A stretch of 64,000 nt of DNA, from the NCBI GenBank assembly GCA_024138015.1, contig JAMXBB010000003.1, positions 29,474,087 to 29,538,086 of the forward strand, written 5' to 3'. Both the position numbers and the translations under genes were made by a program. The stretch's first letter is position 1; every line of letters starts with the position of its first letter. The notes beneath the pieces were generated by a model. The model was not told the origin of the DNA, did no database searches, and saw only the letters and a program-made list of their open reading frames with translations. This DNA is from Lumnitzera littorea. Lineage: Eukaryota > Streptophyta > Magnoliopsida > Myrtales > Combretaceae. Below are positions 12,585-23,715 of the stretch, piece after piece.

Positions 12585-12677
12585 GGCACATATGTACTTA
12601 GTGAGATTCGAACCCGTGACCTCAAGCTAACCTAATGCAAGTCCAAGTGCTTATCCGTTAGGTCGTTGGCCTATGCC
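12585..12677 (-). ncRNA. tRNA-like sequence, copy 1, antisense in the LTR
   Basis: Read on the - strand, it contains CGGGTTCGAATCTC, a good Pol III B-box/T-arm with the TTCGAAT loop. It also has GGATAAGCACTTGG, like the D-arm region of plant tRNA-Arg, and ends that can pair (GGCATA with TATGTGCC). The 93-nt length and degenerate anticodon arm argue against a working tRNA. Best read as a tRNA-derived (SINE-head-like) insertion carried by the LTR. Copies lie at 12717, 20841 and, in the solo LTR, 47110. Confidence 0.55.
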
Positions 12678-12716
12678 TTGACATATTTTCACAAATGAAA
12701 GAAAGAAAAAATAAAA

Positions 12717-12809
12717 GGCACATATGTACCTAATGAGATTCGAACCCGTGACCTCAAGCTAACCCAATGCAAGTCCAAGTGCTTATCTGTTAAGCCATTG
12801 GCTTGTGCC
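12717..12809 (-). ncRNA. tRNA-like sequence, copy 2 (tandem duplicate)
   Basis: Nearly identical to copy 1 and offset by 132 bp, together with the preceding TTTTCACAAATGAAAGAAAG block. That block occurs three times (about 12491, 12551, 12686), so the region grew by tandem duplication. The 3' LTR has one diverged copy only, so the extra copies most likely arose after insertion. Confidence 0.5.
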
Positions 12810-13070
12810 TTGACATTTAGTACAATTAATTTGTATTTAAACTATGCGACTTTCTAAAATAAAGCTATTTGAACTGAGCTAAAACTAAATCTATTGACTT
12901 TGAACCGTTTTTCTTTCTAAAAATTTATTTTCCTAAAAAATCTTTATAATTTTTTTCTTTTCCATTTTTTTGTATTATTATCATTTTTCAATTTTTTATT
13001 TATGTTTTATTTTTAGATTAAGACCCTTTTTAGAAAATAAAAATGAGGGAGCAAAAATTAAGTGTCTACA

Positions 13071-13334
13071 ATTGCTCCTTTTTGAGGTAAAGTTTGAGTA
13101 AAACTTTACCATAAAGACAAAAGAGTCATCATTTTTACCTTGGGACAAACTTTTTCCTAAAAAGCACTACAACTAGTTAACTATCATAGGCCTGATCTAT
13201 TTAGGATTTGCTAATTAAAAAACTTAAAAAGAAAGGTGGTGGGAGTAGCGTCTTTATGAGCTAGCAAGAACCTTAAGAGTACTGAAAGGAGGTAAGCACC
13301 CTATGAGCCTGCTATCCTAAATGAATGGATAAAG
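13071..13334 (+). other. Element B interior, leader
   Basis: Sequence between the 5' LTR and the tandem array. It starts ATTGCTCCTTTTTGAGG; no match to the common plant PBSs (TGGTATCAGAGC or TTGGCGCC types) is visible, so the primer is unknown. The last part (from about 13230) grades into degenerate array units. Confidence 0.5.
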
Positions 13335-15515
13335 CACTCCTTCAGCTAACTAAAACTCTAAAAAGATATTGAAGACTTGGTCGTTCCCCCTATGGGCTCG
13401 CTAACCAAGATGAAATGAGCAAAGTACTCCTTGAGCTGGCTAAGACCCTCAAGAGATATCAAATACTTGGTCGTCTCCCCTATGGGATAACTAACTAAGA
13501 TCGGCGAAATACTCCTTAAGCTAGCTAAGACCTTTAAAGAGATATTGATGACTTGGTCGTACCTCATACGGGCTGACTAACCAAGATGGGTGAAGCGCTC
13601 CTTAAGTTAACTAAGACCTTGAAGAGATTTTGATGACTTGATCGTACCCCTTATGAGTTGACGAACCAAGATGGGTAAAGTGCTTCTTGAGTTAGCTAAG
13701 ACCCTAAACAAATATTGATGACTTAGTCAGGGCCCCTATGGGATGACTAACCAAGATGAGACGAGCAAAGCACTCCGTGAGCTGGCTAAGACCTTAAACA
13801 AATATTAAAGACTTGGTCATATCCCTTATGAGCTGACTAACTAAGACGGATGAAATGTTTCTTGAGCTAGCTAAGACCCTAAAGTGATATTGATGACTTG
13901 GTCGTATCCCCTATAGGCTAACTAACCAAGATGGGTGAAGTGCTCCTTAAGCTGGCTAAAACCCTAAAGAGATATTAAAAACTTGGTCGTGTCCCCTATA
14001 GGTTGATTAACCAATACGGGTGAAGTGTTCCTTAAGCAGGCTAAGACCCTAAAGAGATATTAAAAACTTGGTCGTTCCCCCTCTGGGTTGATTAACCAAG
14101 ACAGGTGAAGTGCTCCTTAAGTAGGCTAAGACCCTAAAGAGATATTGATGACTTGGTTGTACCCCCTATAGGCTGACTAAACAACTTGAGACGGGTGAAG
14201 TGGTCACTAAGTTGGCTAAGACTCTAAAGAGATATTGATGTCTTGGTCATGCCCCCTATGGGCTGACTAACCAAGATGGGAGAAGTGCTTCTTAAGCTGG
14301 CTAAGACCTTAAAGACATATTAAAGACTTGATCGTGCCCCATATGGGCCAAGGAACCAAGATGGTTAAAGTGCTTTTTGAGCTGGCTAAGACCTTAAAGA
14401 GATATTAAAGATTTGGTTGTACCCCCTATGGGCTAACTAATCAAGATAAGACGAGCGAAGTACTCCTTGAGCTGGCTAAGTCCCTAAAGTGATATTGAAG
14501 ACTTGGTTGTACCTCTATAGGCTAACTAGCCAACATGAGATGGGCAAAGTGCTCCTTGAGCTAACTAAGATCCTAAAGAGATATTAAAGACTTGGCCATA
14601 CCCCCTAAAGGCTAACTAACCAAAACGAATGAAGCACTCCTTGGGCTGGCTAAGATCCTAAAGAAATATTAAAGACTTGGTTATGCCTCTTATGGGTTGA
14701 CTAACTAAGACGGGAAAAGCGCTCCTCAAGCTAGCTAAAACCTTAAAGAGATATCAATAACTTAGTCATGTTCGTTATAGGTTAACTAACTAAGACGGGC
14801 AAAGTGCTCCTTAAGCTGGCAAAGACCCTCAAAGAGATATTGATGACTTGGCGGTGCCCCTTATAGGTTAACTTACCAAGATGGGCGAAGCGCTCCTTAA
14901 GTTGGTTAAGACCTTAAAAAGATATTGACGACTTGGTTGTACCCCCTATGGGTTAACTAACCAAGGCGAGCAAAGCGTTCCTTGAGCTAGTTAAGACCTT
15001 AAAAAGATATTGACGACTTGGTCGTGCCCTTTATAGGCTGACTAACCAAGATGGGTGACACATTCCTTGAGCTGGCTAAAATACTAAAGAGATATTAAAA
15101 ACTTAGTTGTGACCCTTATGGGTTAACTAATCAAGATAAGATAGGTGAAGTGCTCTTTGAGTTGGCTAAGACCTCGACTTAATTGTACCCCCTATGGGTT
15201 GACTAACTAAGATAAGCGAAGCACTTCTTGAGTTGGCTAAAGCTATATTGAGGACTTGGTCATGCCCTTATAAGCTAACTAACAAAGATTAAACTAGCGA
15301 AGTACTCTTTAAGCTAGCTAAGACCTTAAAAAGATATTAATGACTTGGTTGTACTACCTATGGGCCGACTAACTAAGATGAGATGGGCAAAGCACTCCTT
15401 AATCTAGCTAAGACCTTAAAGAGATATTGAAGACTTAGTCGTACCCCCTATAGGCTAACTAACCAAAACGAGCAGAGTACTCCTTGAGCTAGCTAGAACC
15501 CTGATGAAGATATTG
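13335..15515 (+). repeat. Tandem array, about 25 units of ~86 bp, each with a hairpin
   Basis: I count 25 occurrences of the ACTTGGTCG-type start between 13371 and 15430, mean spacing about 86 bp (single units 75-96). A typical unit (14242-14326) reads CTTGGT, then a CCCC(T)ATGGG core, then ACCAAG, then AAGTGCTTCTTAAG, then GCTGGCTAAGACC and a TAAAGAGATATT spacer. CTTGGT and ACCAAG are exact reverse complements and GCCC/GGGC can pair inside them, so each unit can fold as a ~34-nt stem-loop. Units differ from each other at many sites. No reading frame runs through the array. Tandem repeats are known in the untranslated parts of Tat/Ogre-type elements; the function is unknown. Confidence 0.92.
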
Positions 15516-18500
15516 ATGGGGATAACGCTCTATGAGTTGGTTGGACTCCTAAGAAAATGGATGAAGGATAAGCACTCTATGGATTCGCTAAAACTCTATA
15601 TGATAGTTGAAAAAAGTAAGACCGAAGGACATGACCGATTCAAAAAAACTCTTGATTTGAGAAATTTACAAAGGAGGAATTTGGTGAAAACCGTTTATGA
15701 CATGAATTGAAGATTTGGCCACTAGGGCAGACATGGATTTGAAAATGAATGAAAAAAATCTGTAACAAACCTTTACTTTCTCTCCCTCTTTTCCTTTCTT
15801 TTATCTCTCTTCTTTTTTCTCGAAAGTCTGTTAATGGATACAAATTCTTATTTAAGAAACAAGTGATATAACCATCCCTTTCCTTAGTATCCATGTGGGG
15901 TATCTCTTATCTGTCCTAGTTTCCAGCTCCGATGCTAAGCTTTTTGGTTAAGCCTTATGATTTTAAACATTTATTTCCTAAGGAAAAGGTAACTCTCAAT
16001 TAGTCTAGTCGAAGAGGACTTCCTTACGCACTCTCGATCTAGATTTTGCTCTTGACTACTATTCCAAAAATTATAGTCTAACTTGCAAGTGATACACTTT
16101 GATCAATATGTTAGGTTTTTTTAGGTTCAATACTGTAAATCGAGCTTTTGGTCAAATGATTTCAAAAGAGCTTAATGAGAGGGCCTATTTTGAAATAAAT
16201 ACTTTTATCCAACTCTAGTGTACAATCAAAAACCCTTTAGAAAAAACTAGATGTGTACTTGCCCTAATTTCAAAAATAATTTTTACTAAAGATAAATCAC
16301 CCCTTAAGATTAGAAGAGCTTTGAGTAGGGAAGTATTGTGGGTGGGGAGGTCTTGTGTTTGAGATCCAAGTGGATAGAAAGATTTTGTGTTCGTGATTTG
16401 GAGTGTGATTCTAAAATGAATATGGGGTTTTTGGTTTGTGGTTTAGAAAGTGGTAAATGAATATGGAGTTTTGTGTTTTTGGTTAGGAACGTACCTTAAG
16501 CTTTTAGGCCTTCTTTGGTTAGGATTTTTCTCAAACCTGATGTTTGGGCTTTTCTTGCTTTTTCTTTCTTCTAGTTTTTTTTTTTTCCTTCTTCTTTTTT
16601 TTTCCTTTTCTCACTTTACCCCATTATTTCTTGCTTTTTTATCCTCATAAGTAATTATCTCTTTTGTCGAGTCTTTATCTTTAGATGAATCAAGGCCCTA
16701 AATCCATAGGTTTCAAGTGTATGGGCTTAGGTAAGGTATGTATGGTTTTAAGGTATTTGGAAAAGTATTGGCTCTTCTTCAAAAGAGAACAATTTATCAA
16801 AAACAAAAGTTATCATTAAATTGTTATTACTAAGGTAAGCACAAACTAGTTTTCCTTCTCTCTTGATCAATAAACCTAACCTCCAAATTGCCCCACTATA
16901 GGGTGGTTCTTGACAGGGTTTACATTTGAAAGGACTCCAAATCGGTTCAACGGGGTTGAAAAAGGATAATTATGTTTAGGATTTGAAAATGAATGCTTAA
17001 CTTTATTTCAGTCTACATGTCAAATTCAAAATGGACCTCTTTTAAGGAATGAGTCCAAAAATTCCTCACCCTTAGTGTATAGGATATAACTCACCTCTTT
17101 TCATTCTAAACTTTTAAAAGTAAGCTACAAATTCCTTACATAGGGATTGATTGACCTTAAGGTGGTAATTGACCTTACTCCCCAACTCCTTGAAACATGC
17201 CTTAGTTGTGAAAAGATAACTTTCACTTGATTTGAGTTCAAAATAAAATTTCAAAGACCAAATGCCCTACAAGTTTCACGTTCTCACTTCATTGCCTTAA
17301 ACTCATAGGTCCTAATGCCCCTTAGCTTCCATATGTGATTTTAGGCCTGGTACCTTAGAGTTTAAATAGGCCGGTATTGACAATTTTTGAAGTGGAAGGG
17401 ACTAATGCATTGCCCTTTTTGTTTGTATCGGAGATCAAGCTTAAGATAACATTTCATGGTCTCGTATTTTGACTTGGTACATGGTTGGACTTAATGACTT
17501 AGGGGCTTTGAGTTGTTTCAACTATCTTGATGGGCTAGAGGTTCATGTCTGGTTTGTTGCTTTCTCGAGCCAAGTAGATGTGTTTAGGTTAGCTACCTTA
17601 ATGAGCCAAGTGATTATGTTTGTCTCGAGTCCTATAAGGATTTGTAACCATTAGCTACTTCTTTTTTCTTCTTTTCTTTTCTTTTTTTTCTTTTTTTAAA
17701 AGAGAAGGAGAAAAAGTTAGGGCTTTTATAATACAGTATAAATGGGAAATTGCTTTTCTAGGATTTTATATACAGGCCTACAGAATTTATTTACCTATAG
17801 AACTATACTACTAAGGGTCTATTTACAAAAGAGGAATTTTAAAGAATGAAGAATAGAAGACTAAATAGAGAAAATATCTAAATCCAATTTATTCCAAATG
17901 AGAAAAGCTATTTAAAAAGGTGCTAATGAATATTCCTGGCTGGTAGAACACTTGGTAAAATGGCAACTGAAATTATTTTATAGGTTTGATTCTTTTTGTC
18001 TTATTTTTTTTTCTTACTTACTCTACGAAAGTTGGGCTCAATTGATGTAGGCACAAAAAGCGACAGATTTGGGCTCCCATAGATATACTAAGTCCTGCAT
18101 TAAGGTAATATTCACATGGATCTTCTATAGGGATAAGATGGGCCTAATCTTGTTCTTAATAAATTTTTGCTTATCTAAGTTAAAAAGTTGAAACCACATC
18201 TAGAGTACTTTTTTTAGGCCAATGAAGTGAGTTGACATGGATCTGTTTGAAAGTCCTTTAACTTGATCTAGCCATACCTTTTCTAAAGAAAATTAATATT
18301 ACAATGGATAATTGCCCTTATCCATTTAGGCCTGCTACAATATAGGTTCTCACAAATTTTTTGAAAAAGGCTTTTATATATGCAAAAGGTAGGTTCCAAA
18401 GATTCTCAAGTTTTGCTACCACTATGTTTTTCAAAGTAACGGTTCTATGGTTACATCTGAACTTGAGTAAGGTATTCTGATTGGCCGCAAAAAGTGATTG

Positions 18501-18800
18501 CCCTACAACATCCAAAGCTTACACAATGACTCTCCTCCTAAAGTCCTAAGACGGTTTGGTTTTGACTGTATCTACCATGCATTTATAATATAGAAAAATA
18601 AAATAAAATAAAAAAAACCCCAAAACAATCGCCCTAAGCAAACTACAATGAAAAATGTTAGTATAAAAAAGAAATAAAAATAAATAAATAAATAAAAAGT
18701 AATAGACTCAAGTATTTTTTATTTTTTGAAAAATAATCCTAATTTCGATAAATTCTAGTGGCTAGCCCTCTTGATAGACTCTCCACTAGAGTTACCAAAT
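15516..18800 (+). other. Element B interior, non-coding
   Basis: No retroelement domain in any frame. It holds a few degenerate array-like words to about 15620, a pyrimidine-rich stretch (about 16570-16610) and T-rich tracts near 17660. Short ORFs such as 16450-16650 are low-complexity. Just before the 3' LTR, at about 18775-18800, GACTCTCCACTAGAG resembles a worn GACTCCACTGGGG, a block I associate with the 3' end of Tat-lineage elements. Confidence 0.6.
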
Positions 18801-21191
18801 TGTCATACTTGAATTTTTCAGTTTCTTATTTTTTAATTCATTTCCACTTTCCAACTAATATTAAACCCTAACCTATTTAATATTAATTCTCGACTAAAGA
18901 AATTGAGAAATTCTAGTTCTTTTTTTATTTTTTAAAAAAACTTTCGGAGTTGCCACTTAATCGAAGTTGGGAAAAAAACAGAAATTGTAATCAATTAGGT
19001 AAATTGACTACGATTTAGTTACCAGTCTTCAATTTCAATTTGATAAAAATCAAAAGGTTCAGAATTCGAGGGTTAACCTATTAAATCCTAACAGATACTA
19101 TTATCACTTTTCTGAAATTAGGCTTATTCATAAAAAATTTTGTTTTTAAATATTTATAAGAAAAATGAAAAAAAAAAACTTAAGTTTCTACAGATTTTCA
19201 TGTTACATTGAAAGTACCTACATATTCGCTAATCGGGACGAGACAATCATAGTTCTATTTGAAAACTTTAGTCTGTTGATTTGTTTTAATTTTTTAAAAA
19301 TTAACCGAGTTTATGTTGTTATCAATTTAGTTTATTAAAAAAAAATCTAAAGGATTCTAATTCTTAAATATTTTTATTTTACAAAAACTCTCTAAAACAT
19401 TTTAATTTATTTATTTTTAAAAAGGGTTTTTTTATTAATTTTTATTTCTAAAAAGTAATTTTGTTAATGAGAAATCCTAAAAAAAAAAATTAATCCTAAA
19501 GGATTCCTAAGCTAATATATATATTATTATTACTATTAAACAACTACCTACATAAATAAATAAATAAATATAATATATTTAATGTATATAATAATAATTT
19601 ATGTATTTAACAAAAAAAATTGAAGAACTGAACCCAAATTTGCTATTCGACTGTGCAGTGCTTTAGTGAAGGAACAATGTTAGCATCGTAAGGTGTTGGG
19701 TCTTTGTGCGTTGCAGGTCGTAGAGTTTAGTCATTACAGTTCTTGTTGTTGGGGTGATCAATAGTGTGTACGGGGGTGCTATGACCATAAGTGACTTGAT
19801 GGACAGTGGCATTGGGCTTGGTTGATGAAGGATTGTGATCGACTGTTGGAGTTTGTTGTGCACGACTATGTATTAAGCGTGTTCTACTGTAGACGTGGCT
19901 TGGTGTTTGTGTAAGCGTGTGTAGGCAGCGCTAATCTGCGTGCTCAATGTTTATGTAAGTGGTTGGACAATGGCTTATGGCCATGGCTTGCTGTAAAGTG
20001 TGGACAATAGTGAAGTGTGTTGCTGTTGTGTAGAGAGTGAGGGTGTTAGACAGTTAAGTGGCGTATGTGGTGACCGTGTGGACAGATTATGAAGTAAGTT
20101 ATGCTATATGTGAAGCAGATGTGCTCAGTAGATTGTAAGTAAGTCACATAGACTGTTGTGTGCAGATTAGTGAAGGAGAGGGGATAGATGGAGTGGGTTG
20201 TACATTGGTGTTGTGTTCTATAGTAGAAGTGTTTGTTTGATGATGGTTTTTATGGGGTCGTGGCTTAGTCATGTGTAGTTGTTGATTGGTCACCATTGTT
20301 ACCATCTATGTAGAGTAGATTGTTTGCATATGCGATAAATGTGCATCGCAATTGTTTGGTAAGAAGTAAAGATGGTTGATCATTGGATGGTGGATGAGAT
20401 CGTGGTGTGTCAATGTATTCTTGACCGTTTGATAATCATGGCGTAAATGTGTTTGTTGTTGTGGGCGTCGGTGTGGGTTGTTGCACTAGTGTAGTACTGA
20501 TTGGTGATGATGAAGGGGCTGGATATGTCTTTAGTCTAACAATAGTCATGTGTCTGTTGTTCATGCAAGGATGGGGCTAATTTTTATATGTGTATGTATT
20601 GTACAACAAGGGTAGAAGATCGATGATTTTGGTTGCTTACTGGTGTGTGAATTGAACCCTGTTTTTTATCGTGCGATCGTTATATATAAAATTTGGAAAA
20701 CCAATCAACCTAAAATAAATTTGAATCTTTTATATCGATTCAAATCCAATTTGATAAAAATTCAATTAGATTTGAATCTCACAAATCTTTATTGCATTAA
20801 ATTCAAAAGATTTAATAAGATTTAAAATTAGATTTGAATTACATATATACCTAGTAAGATTCGAAACCGTAACCTCAAGCTAGCCTAGTGTCAGTCTAAG
20901 TATTTATTCGTTAGGCCATTGATATATGCCTTGACATTTAGTATAATTAAATTGTATTTAAATTACGTGACTCTTTAAAATAAAACTATTTAAACCAAAC
21001 TAAAACTAAATCCATTGACCTTGAGCTGTTTTTCTTTTTAAAAATATATTTTCCTAAAAAATCTTTTTAATTTTTCTTTTTTTCCATTTTTTGTATTTTT
21101 ATTTTTTTAATTAATTATTTATTTTTTATTTTTTGAATTAGGACTCTTTTTTAAAAAACAAAAATGAGGAGGCAAAAATTGAGTGTCTATA
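18801..21191 (+). repeat. 3' LTR of element B
   Basis: 2391 bp, collinear with 10520-13070 and clearly diverged (many transitions plus indels). Start TGTCATACTT, end TGTCTATA (CA changed to TA). It lacks the tandem copies present in the 5' LTR and keeps one tRNA-like remnant (20841-20930). Confidence 0.9.
20841..20930 (-). ncRNA. tRNA-like remnant in element B 3' LTR
   Basis: Same antisense tRNA-like segment as 12585-12677, more worn. On the - strand the T-arm still reads GGTTTCGAATCTTAC, and GAATAAATACTTAGAC replaces GGATAAGCACTTGG. Confidence 0.45.
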
Positions 21192-21196
21192 AAAGA

Positions 21197-23560
21197 TATA
21201 CAAAGAAAATTCTATTTAATGTACTAAAATAATAACTTAACATAAATTCACAACCTCTTTCATTTTTTTCCAAAAATGTAAGTAGAAAAATTATCCATTT
21301 ACTTATATTTTCTTTTATTGGCATTTTTAATCTTATATTCTAAATTATGTTGAAAATTAATGTTTTGTCAAATCTTACATTGTAAAGAGTAAATTTTTAT
21401 GCATTTTTTTTCATCTAAAATTGACCTCTTACCACACACATACATAAAAATGGTAGCTCTCACAATGGTGGCAAAATTTTCTCCTCCTCCTTTATCATGA
21501 TGGTACATCAAGATTTTACAAATATTTCTAAGGTGAGCATAGTTTTTTCTTCAATTTTTTTTTTCACATCCTTAAAAGAAAAAAACTATTAGTAATTATT
21601 TGTGGTCTGAACAATGACCTAAACTTGGCCAATCTTTCATGGTTTGAGAAAATTCTCAAATCATACAATTTGGTTTCAAGTGAGAAAAATAAACTATACT
21701 TCATGACTTGATTCGGTTTGAAAAGATAAACCGAACCAAATAAGATCATGCCTACCCTTATAGTGTATTGAAATTTTACTTAGGAATTTTTATATTCAAC
21801 ATGGAATAAATACATTCAAAATTTTTGAAATGATACACACTTGGGATGACAGTCTATGTTGGTTGGTTGTGCTTATGTTGTATCTCATAATGAATTTATA
21901 TCAATAATCAAAATATATAAAATTGCATAGAGACTACAATAGTTTATTTATAGCATAATTACGTTTGTTCATGTCATAATCATATTATTATGTCATATGT
22001 GGTGTTTTTGTATTTATCCCATAATTGTATTACATTTGTATTGTTATCATAATGCCATGTCAAAAGCCTCGGTCTATATTATTCCAATTGGATACACATT
22101 GTAGAATATGTCCTTAGAAATTGGCTTGATGTATTAAAAAATGTAGAGGACTAATTTTGAAATACATTAAGCACACTATTAATCCATTATTAAATTGCTA
22201 TTTATTTAAGCGTGACTCTTTGGGCTAAGTGACATGGCATAGGGAATCCAATTTGTAAATAGATGATTTTAATAGTGTTTTCACTTGAGAGAGGGGAACG
22301 GTAATTCCATTCCCCTCTTATTCATTACTCCCCCCTCCAAAAAAATCAACATGTTCACTTCCCCTGTATTATAATTCTTAAGGAATCCCAATTTCATTTA
22401 AAAGAATGACTCACCTTACCTTTGTTGTCTTCTTCAAAACATACCCACTACCATCGCACAACCACCATCACCTAAGATAATACACCACCAACCCACCATT
22501 ATTACTTACCACCGTTACCCACCATCATCTCCCTTTATCTCTTTTCACCTCCCCCTAGTTTTTTCTCTTTATCTCTCTCTTGCCACTTCATTCTCTCTCT
22601 CCACAATTGAATTATTGACTACCCAACTACACAACCACCATTCATATAAGATCTAAACACATAAACCCACTAATGAGTACTCATGTTTTTTAAGTCAAAT
22701 GCTTTGCACGAACACAATATCCCACAAATTGAATGCCCAGTGAGCGCTTAAGGTTAAGGTTAGGGTCTTGAAGATAAAGAGAAAGGAATCAAATGGTAAA
22801 AGAAGATTAATGTTGATGGTGACAATGATTTTATGGGTGATAAAAGTTGTAGAAAGAATAAGTAGATTTAGGTCGATGAAGAAGATTTCATAAATGATGA
22901 TTTTGTGGTGATGATGATTTCCTATTTATGATAATTTAGTAGTGATAATAAAAGTTACAGAAAAAACAAGAGAAAGCTGATATTGATGATGATGATTTCA
23001 TGGAGATGGTTTCGTTGGTTAATTCTTGTCTAGATGCTCTTTACTTTAAGGTATGCTAAGGAAGAAAATGGATCAAGGATAATTTTGTTGATAAAGTTTT
23101 ATTATGAGTCTATTCTCAAGTTTCTTTTCAATCTAGTTAAACAAATTAATAGGTATTGCATTCTTATTCCATTTCGTAGAAATTCTAATTTTGTTCCCTC
23201 TTATTCGATTTAGTTAAGTGAATAAGTAGTGAGAAATTTGACTTGATGGGCTTAGAATTGGATTATTAGGCTAGTTATCTCTTTTATATGGGCTCATACA
23301 GTTGATAAGGCAAGTTGCTACCTTAATGCTCATATTATGATGATTGGATAACCTTGAAATGAGTGAGCTTAATATCATCTATTGATTATCAAAATGATTT
23401 AATGGATATTATCAAGTTGAAGAATCTAGAAGCACTCAATCATACCTCTTCATTAGGGACTTTAAAGTTTCTATGGATCAGAGATGTAGCACGAGGCTAT
23501 AAAGTCTTTCCTATTAAAGATCAAACATAACTCAAATAAAGAATGAATTAATATTCAACC
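21197..23560. other. Intergenic, no recognised gene
   Basis: AT-rich, with a CCACCA-rich stretch (22440-22520) and GATGAT-rich low-complexity sequence (22800-23010). No element ends, RNA genes or conserved proteins found. Confidence 0.5.
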
Positions 23561-23692
23561 AAGAACAATGATTTTGATCGTTAATAGCTCCCTCACCTGT
23601 TATAACCATGCTTGAGCCCACTAAAACTACCTATTTCTCTTCTCAACTACTTCTCTCTAAGTCCTCACTCTATGTATTATTTACATGTTACT
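23561..23692 (-). other. Short interior remnant of an F element
   Basis: Sequence just inside the F-family LTR on the - strand, beyond the PBS. No coding sequence follows toward lower coordinates, so the body of the element is deleted or too diverged to read. Confidence 0.35.
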
Positions 23693-23704
23693 ACTCTGAT
23701 ATCA
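23693..23704 (-). other. Primer binding site of F-family copy (- strand)
   Basis: On the - strand reads TGATATCAGAGT, 10 of 12 matches to the initiator Met-tRNA PBS TGGTATCAGAGC, eleven bases after the presumed LTR end. It fixes the orientation of this LTR. Confidence 0.6.
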
Positions 23705-23715
23705 TGTGTATTGCA

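Larger units (their letters stand above)
10520..13070 (+). repeat. 5' LTR of element B
   Basis: 2551 bp, TG...CA. The order is a T/A-rich start, a GT-rich middle (about 11350-12330), then tRNA-like sequences on the opposite strand and a TTTTTATTT-rich end. ORFs within it (for example 12072-12335) have no homologue pattern and are not kept in the sister LTRs. Compared with the 3' LTR it carries extra tandem copies between 12490 and 12815. Confidence 0.9.
10520..21191 (+). mobile_element. Element B: large non-autonomous LTR retrotransposon (LARD type)
   Basis: Two long direct repeats (10520-13070 and 18801-21191) enclose 5.7 kb. The first begins TGTCGAGCC and ends GTGTCTACA; the second begins TGTCATACTT and ends GTGTCTATA. 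AAAGA stands immediately before the left LTR (10515-10519) and immediately after the right LTR (21192-21196), an exact 5-bp target duplication. The interior contains no gag, protease, RT, RNase H or integrase in any frame; it holds a tandem array (13335-15515) and unrecognised sequence. Long LTRs with a non-coding interior match the class called LARD, which must borrow proteins from another element. The GGAGT(TG/CA)CCAC block inside the LTR resembles Tat-lineage Ty3/gypsy LTRs, a hint about the helper. Confidence 0.9.

Noticed and set aside
13335..15515. CRISPR array
   Set aside because: Units are adjacent diverged tandem repeats without unique spacers, in a plant retrotransposon.
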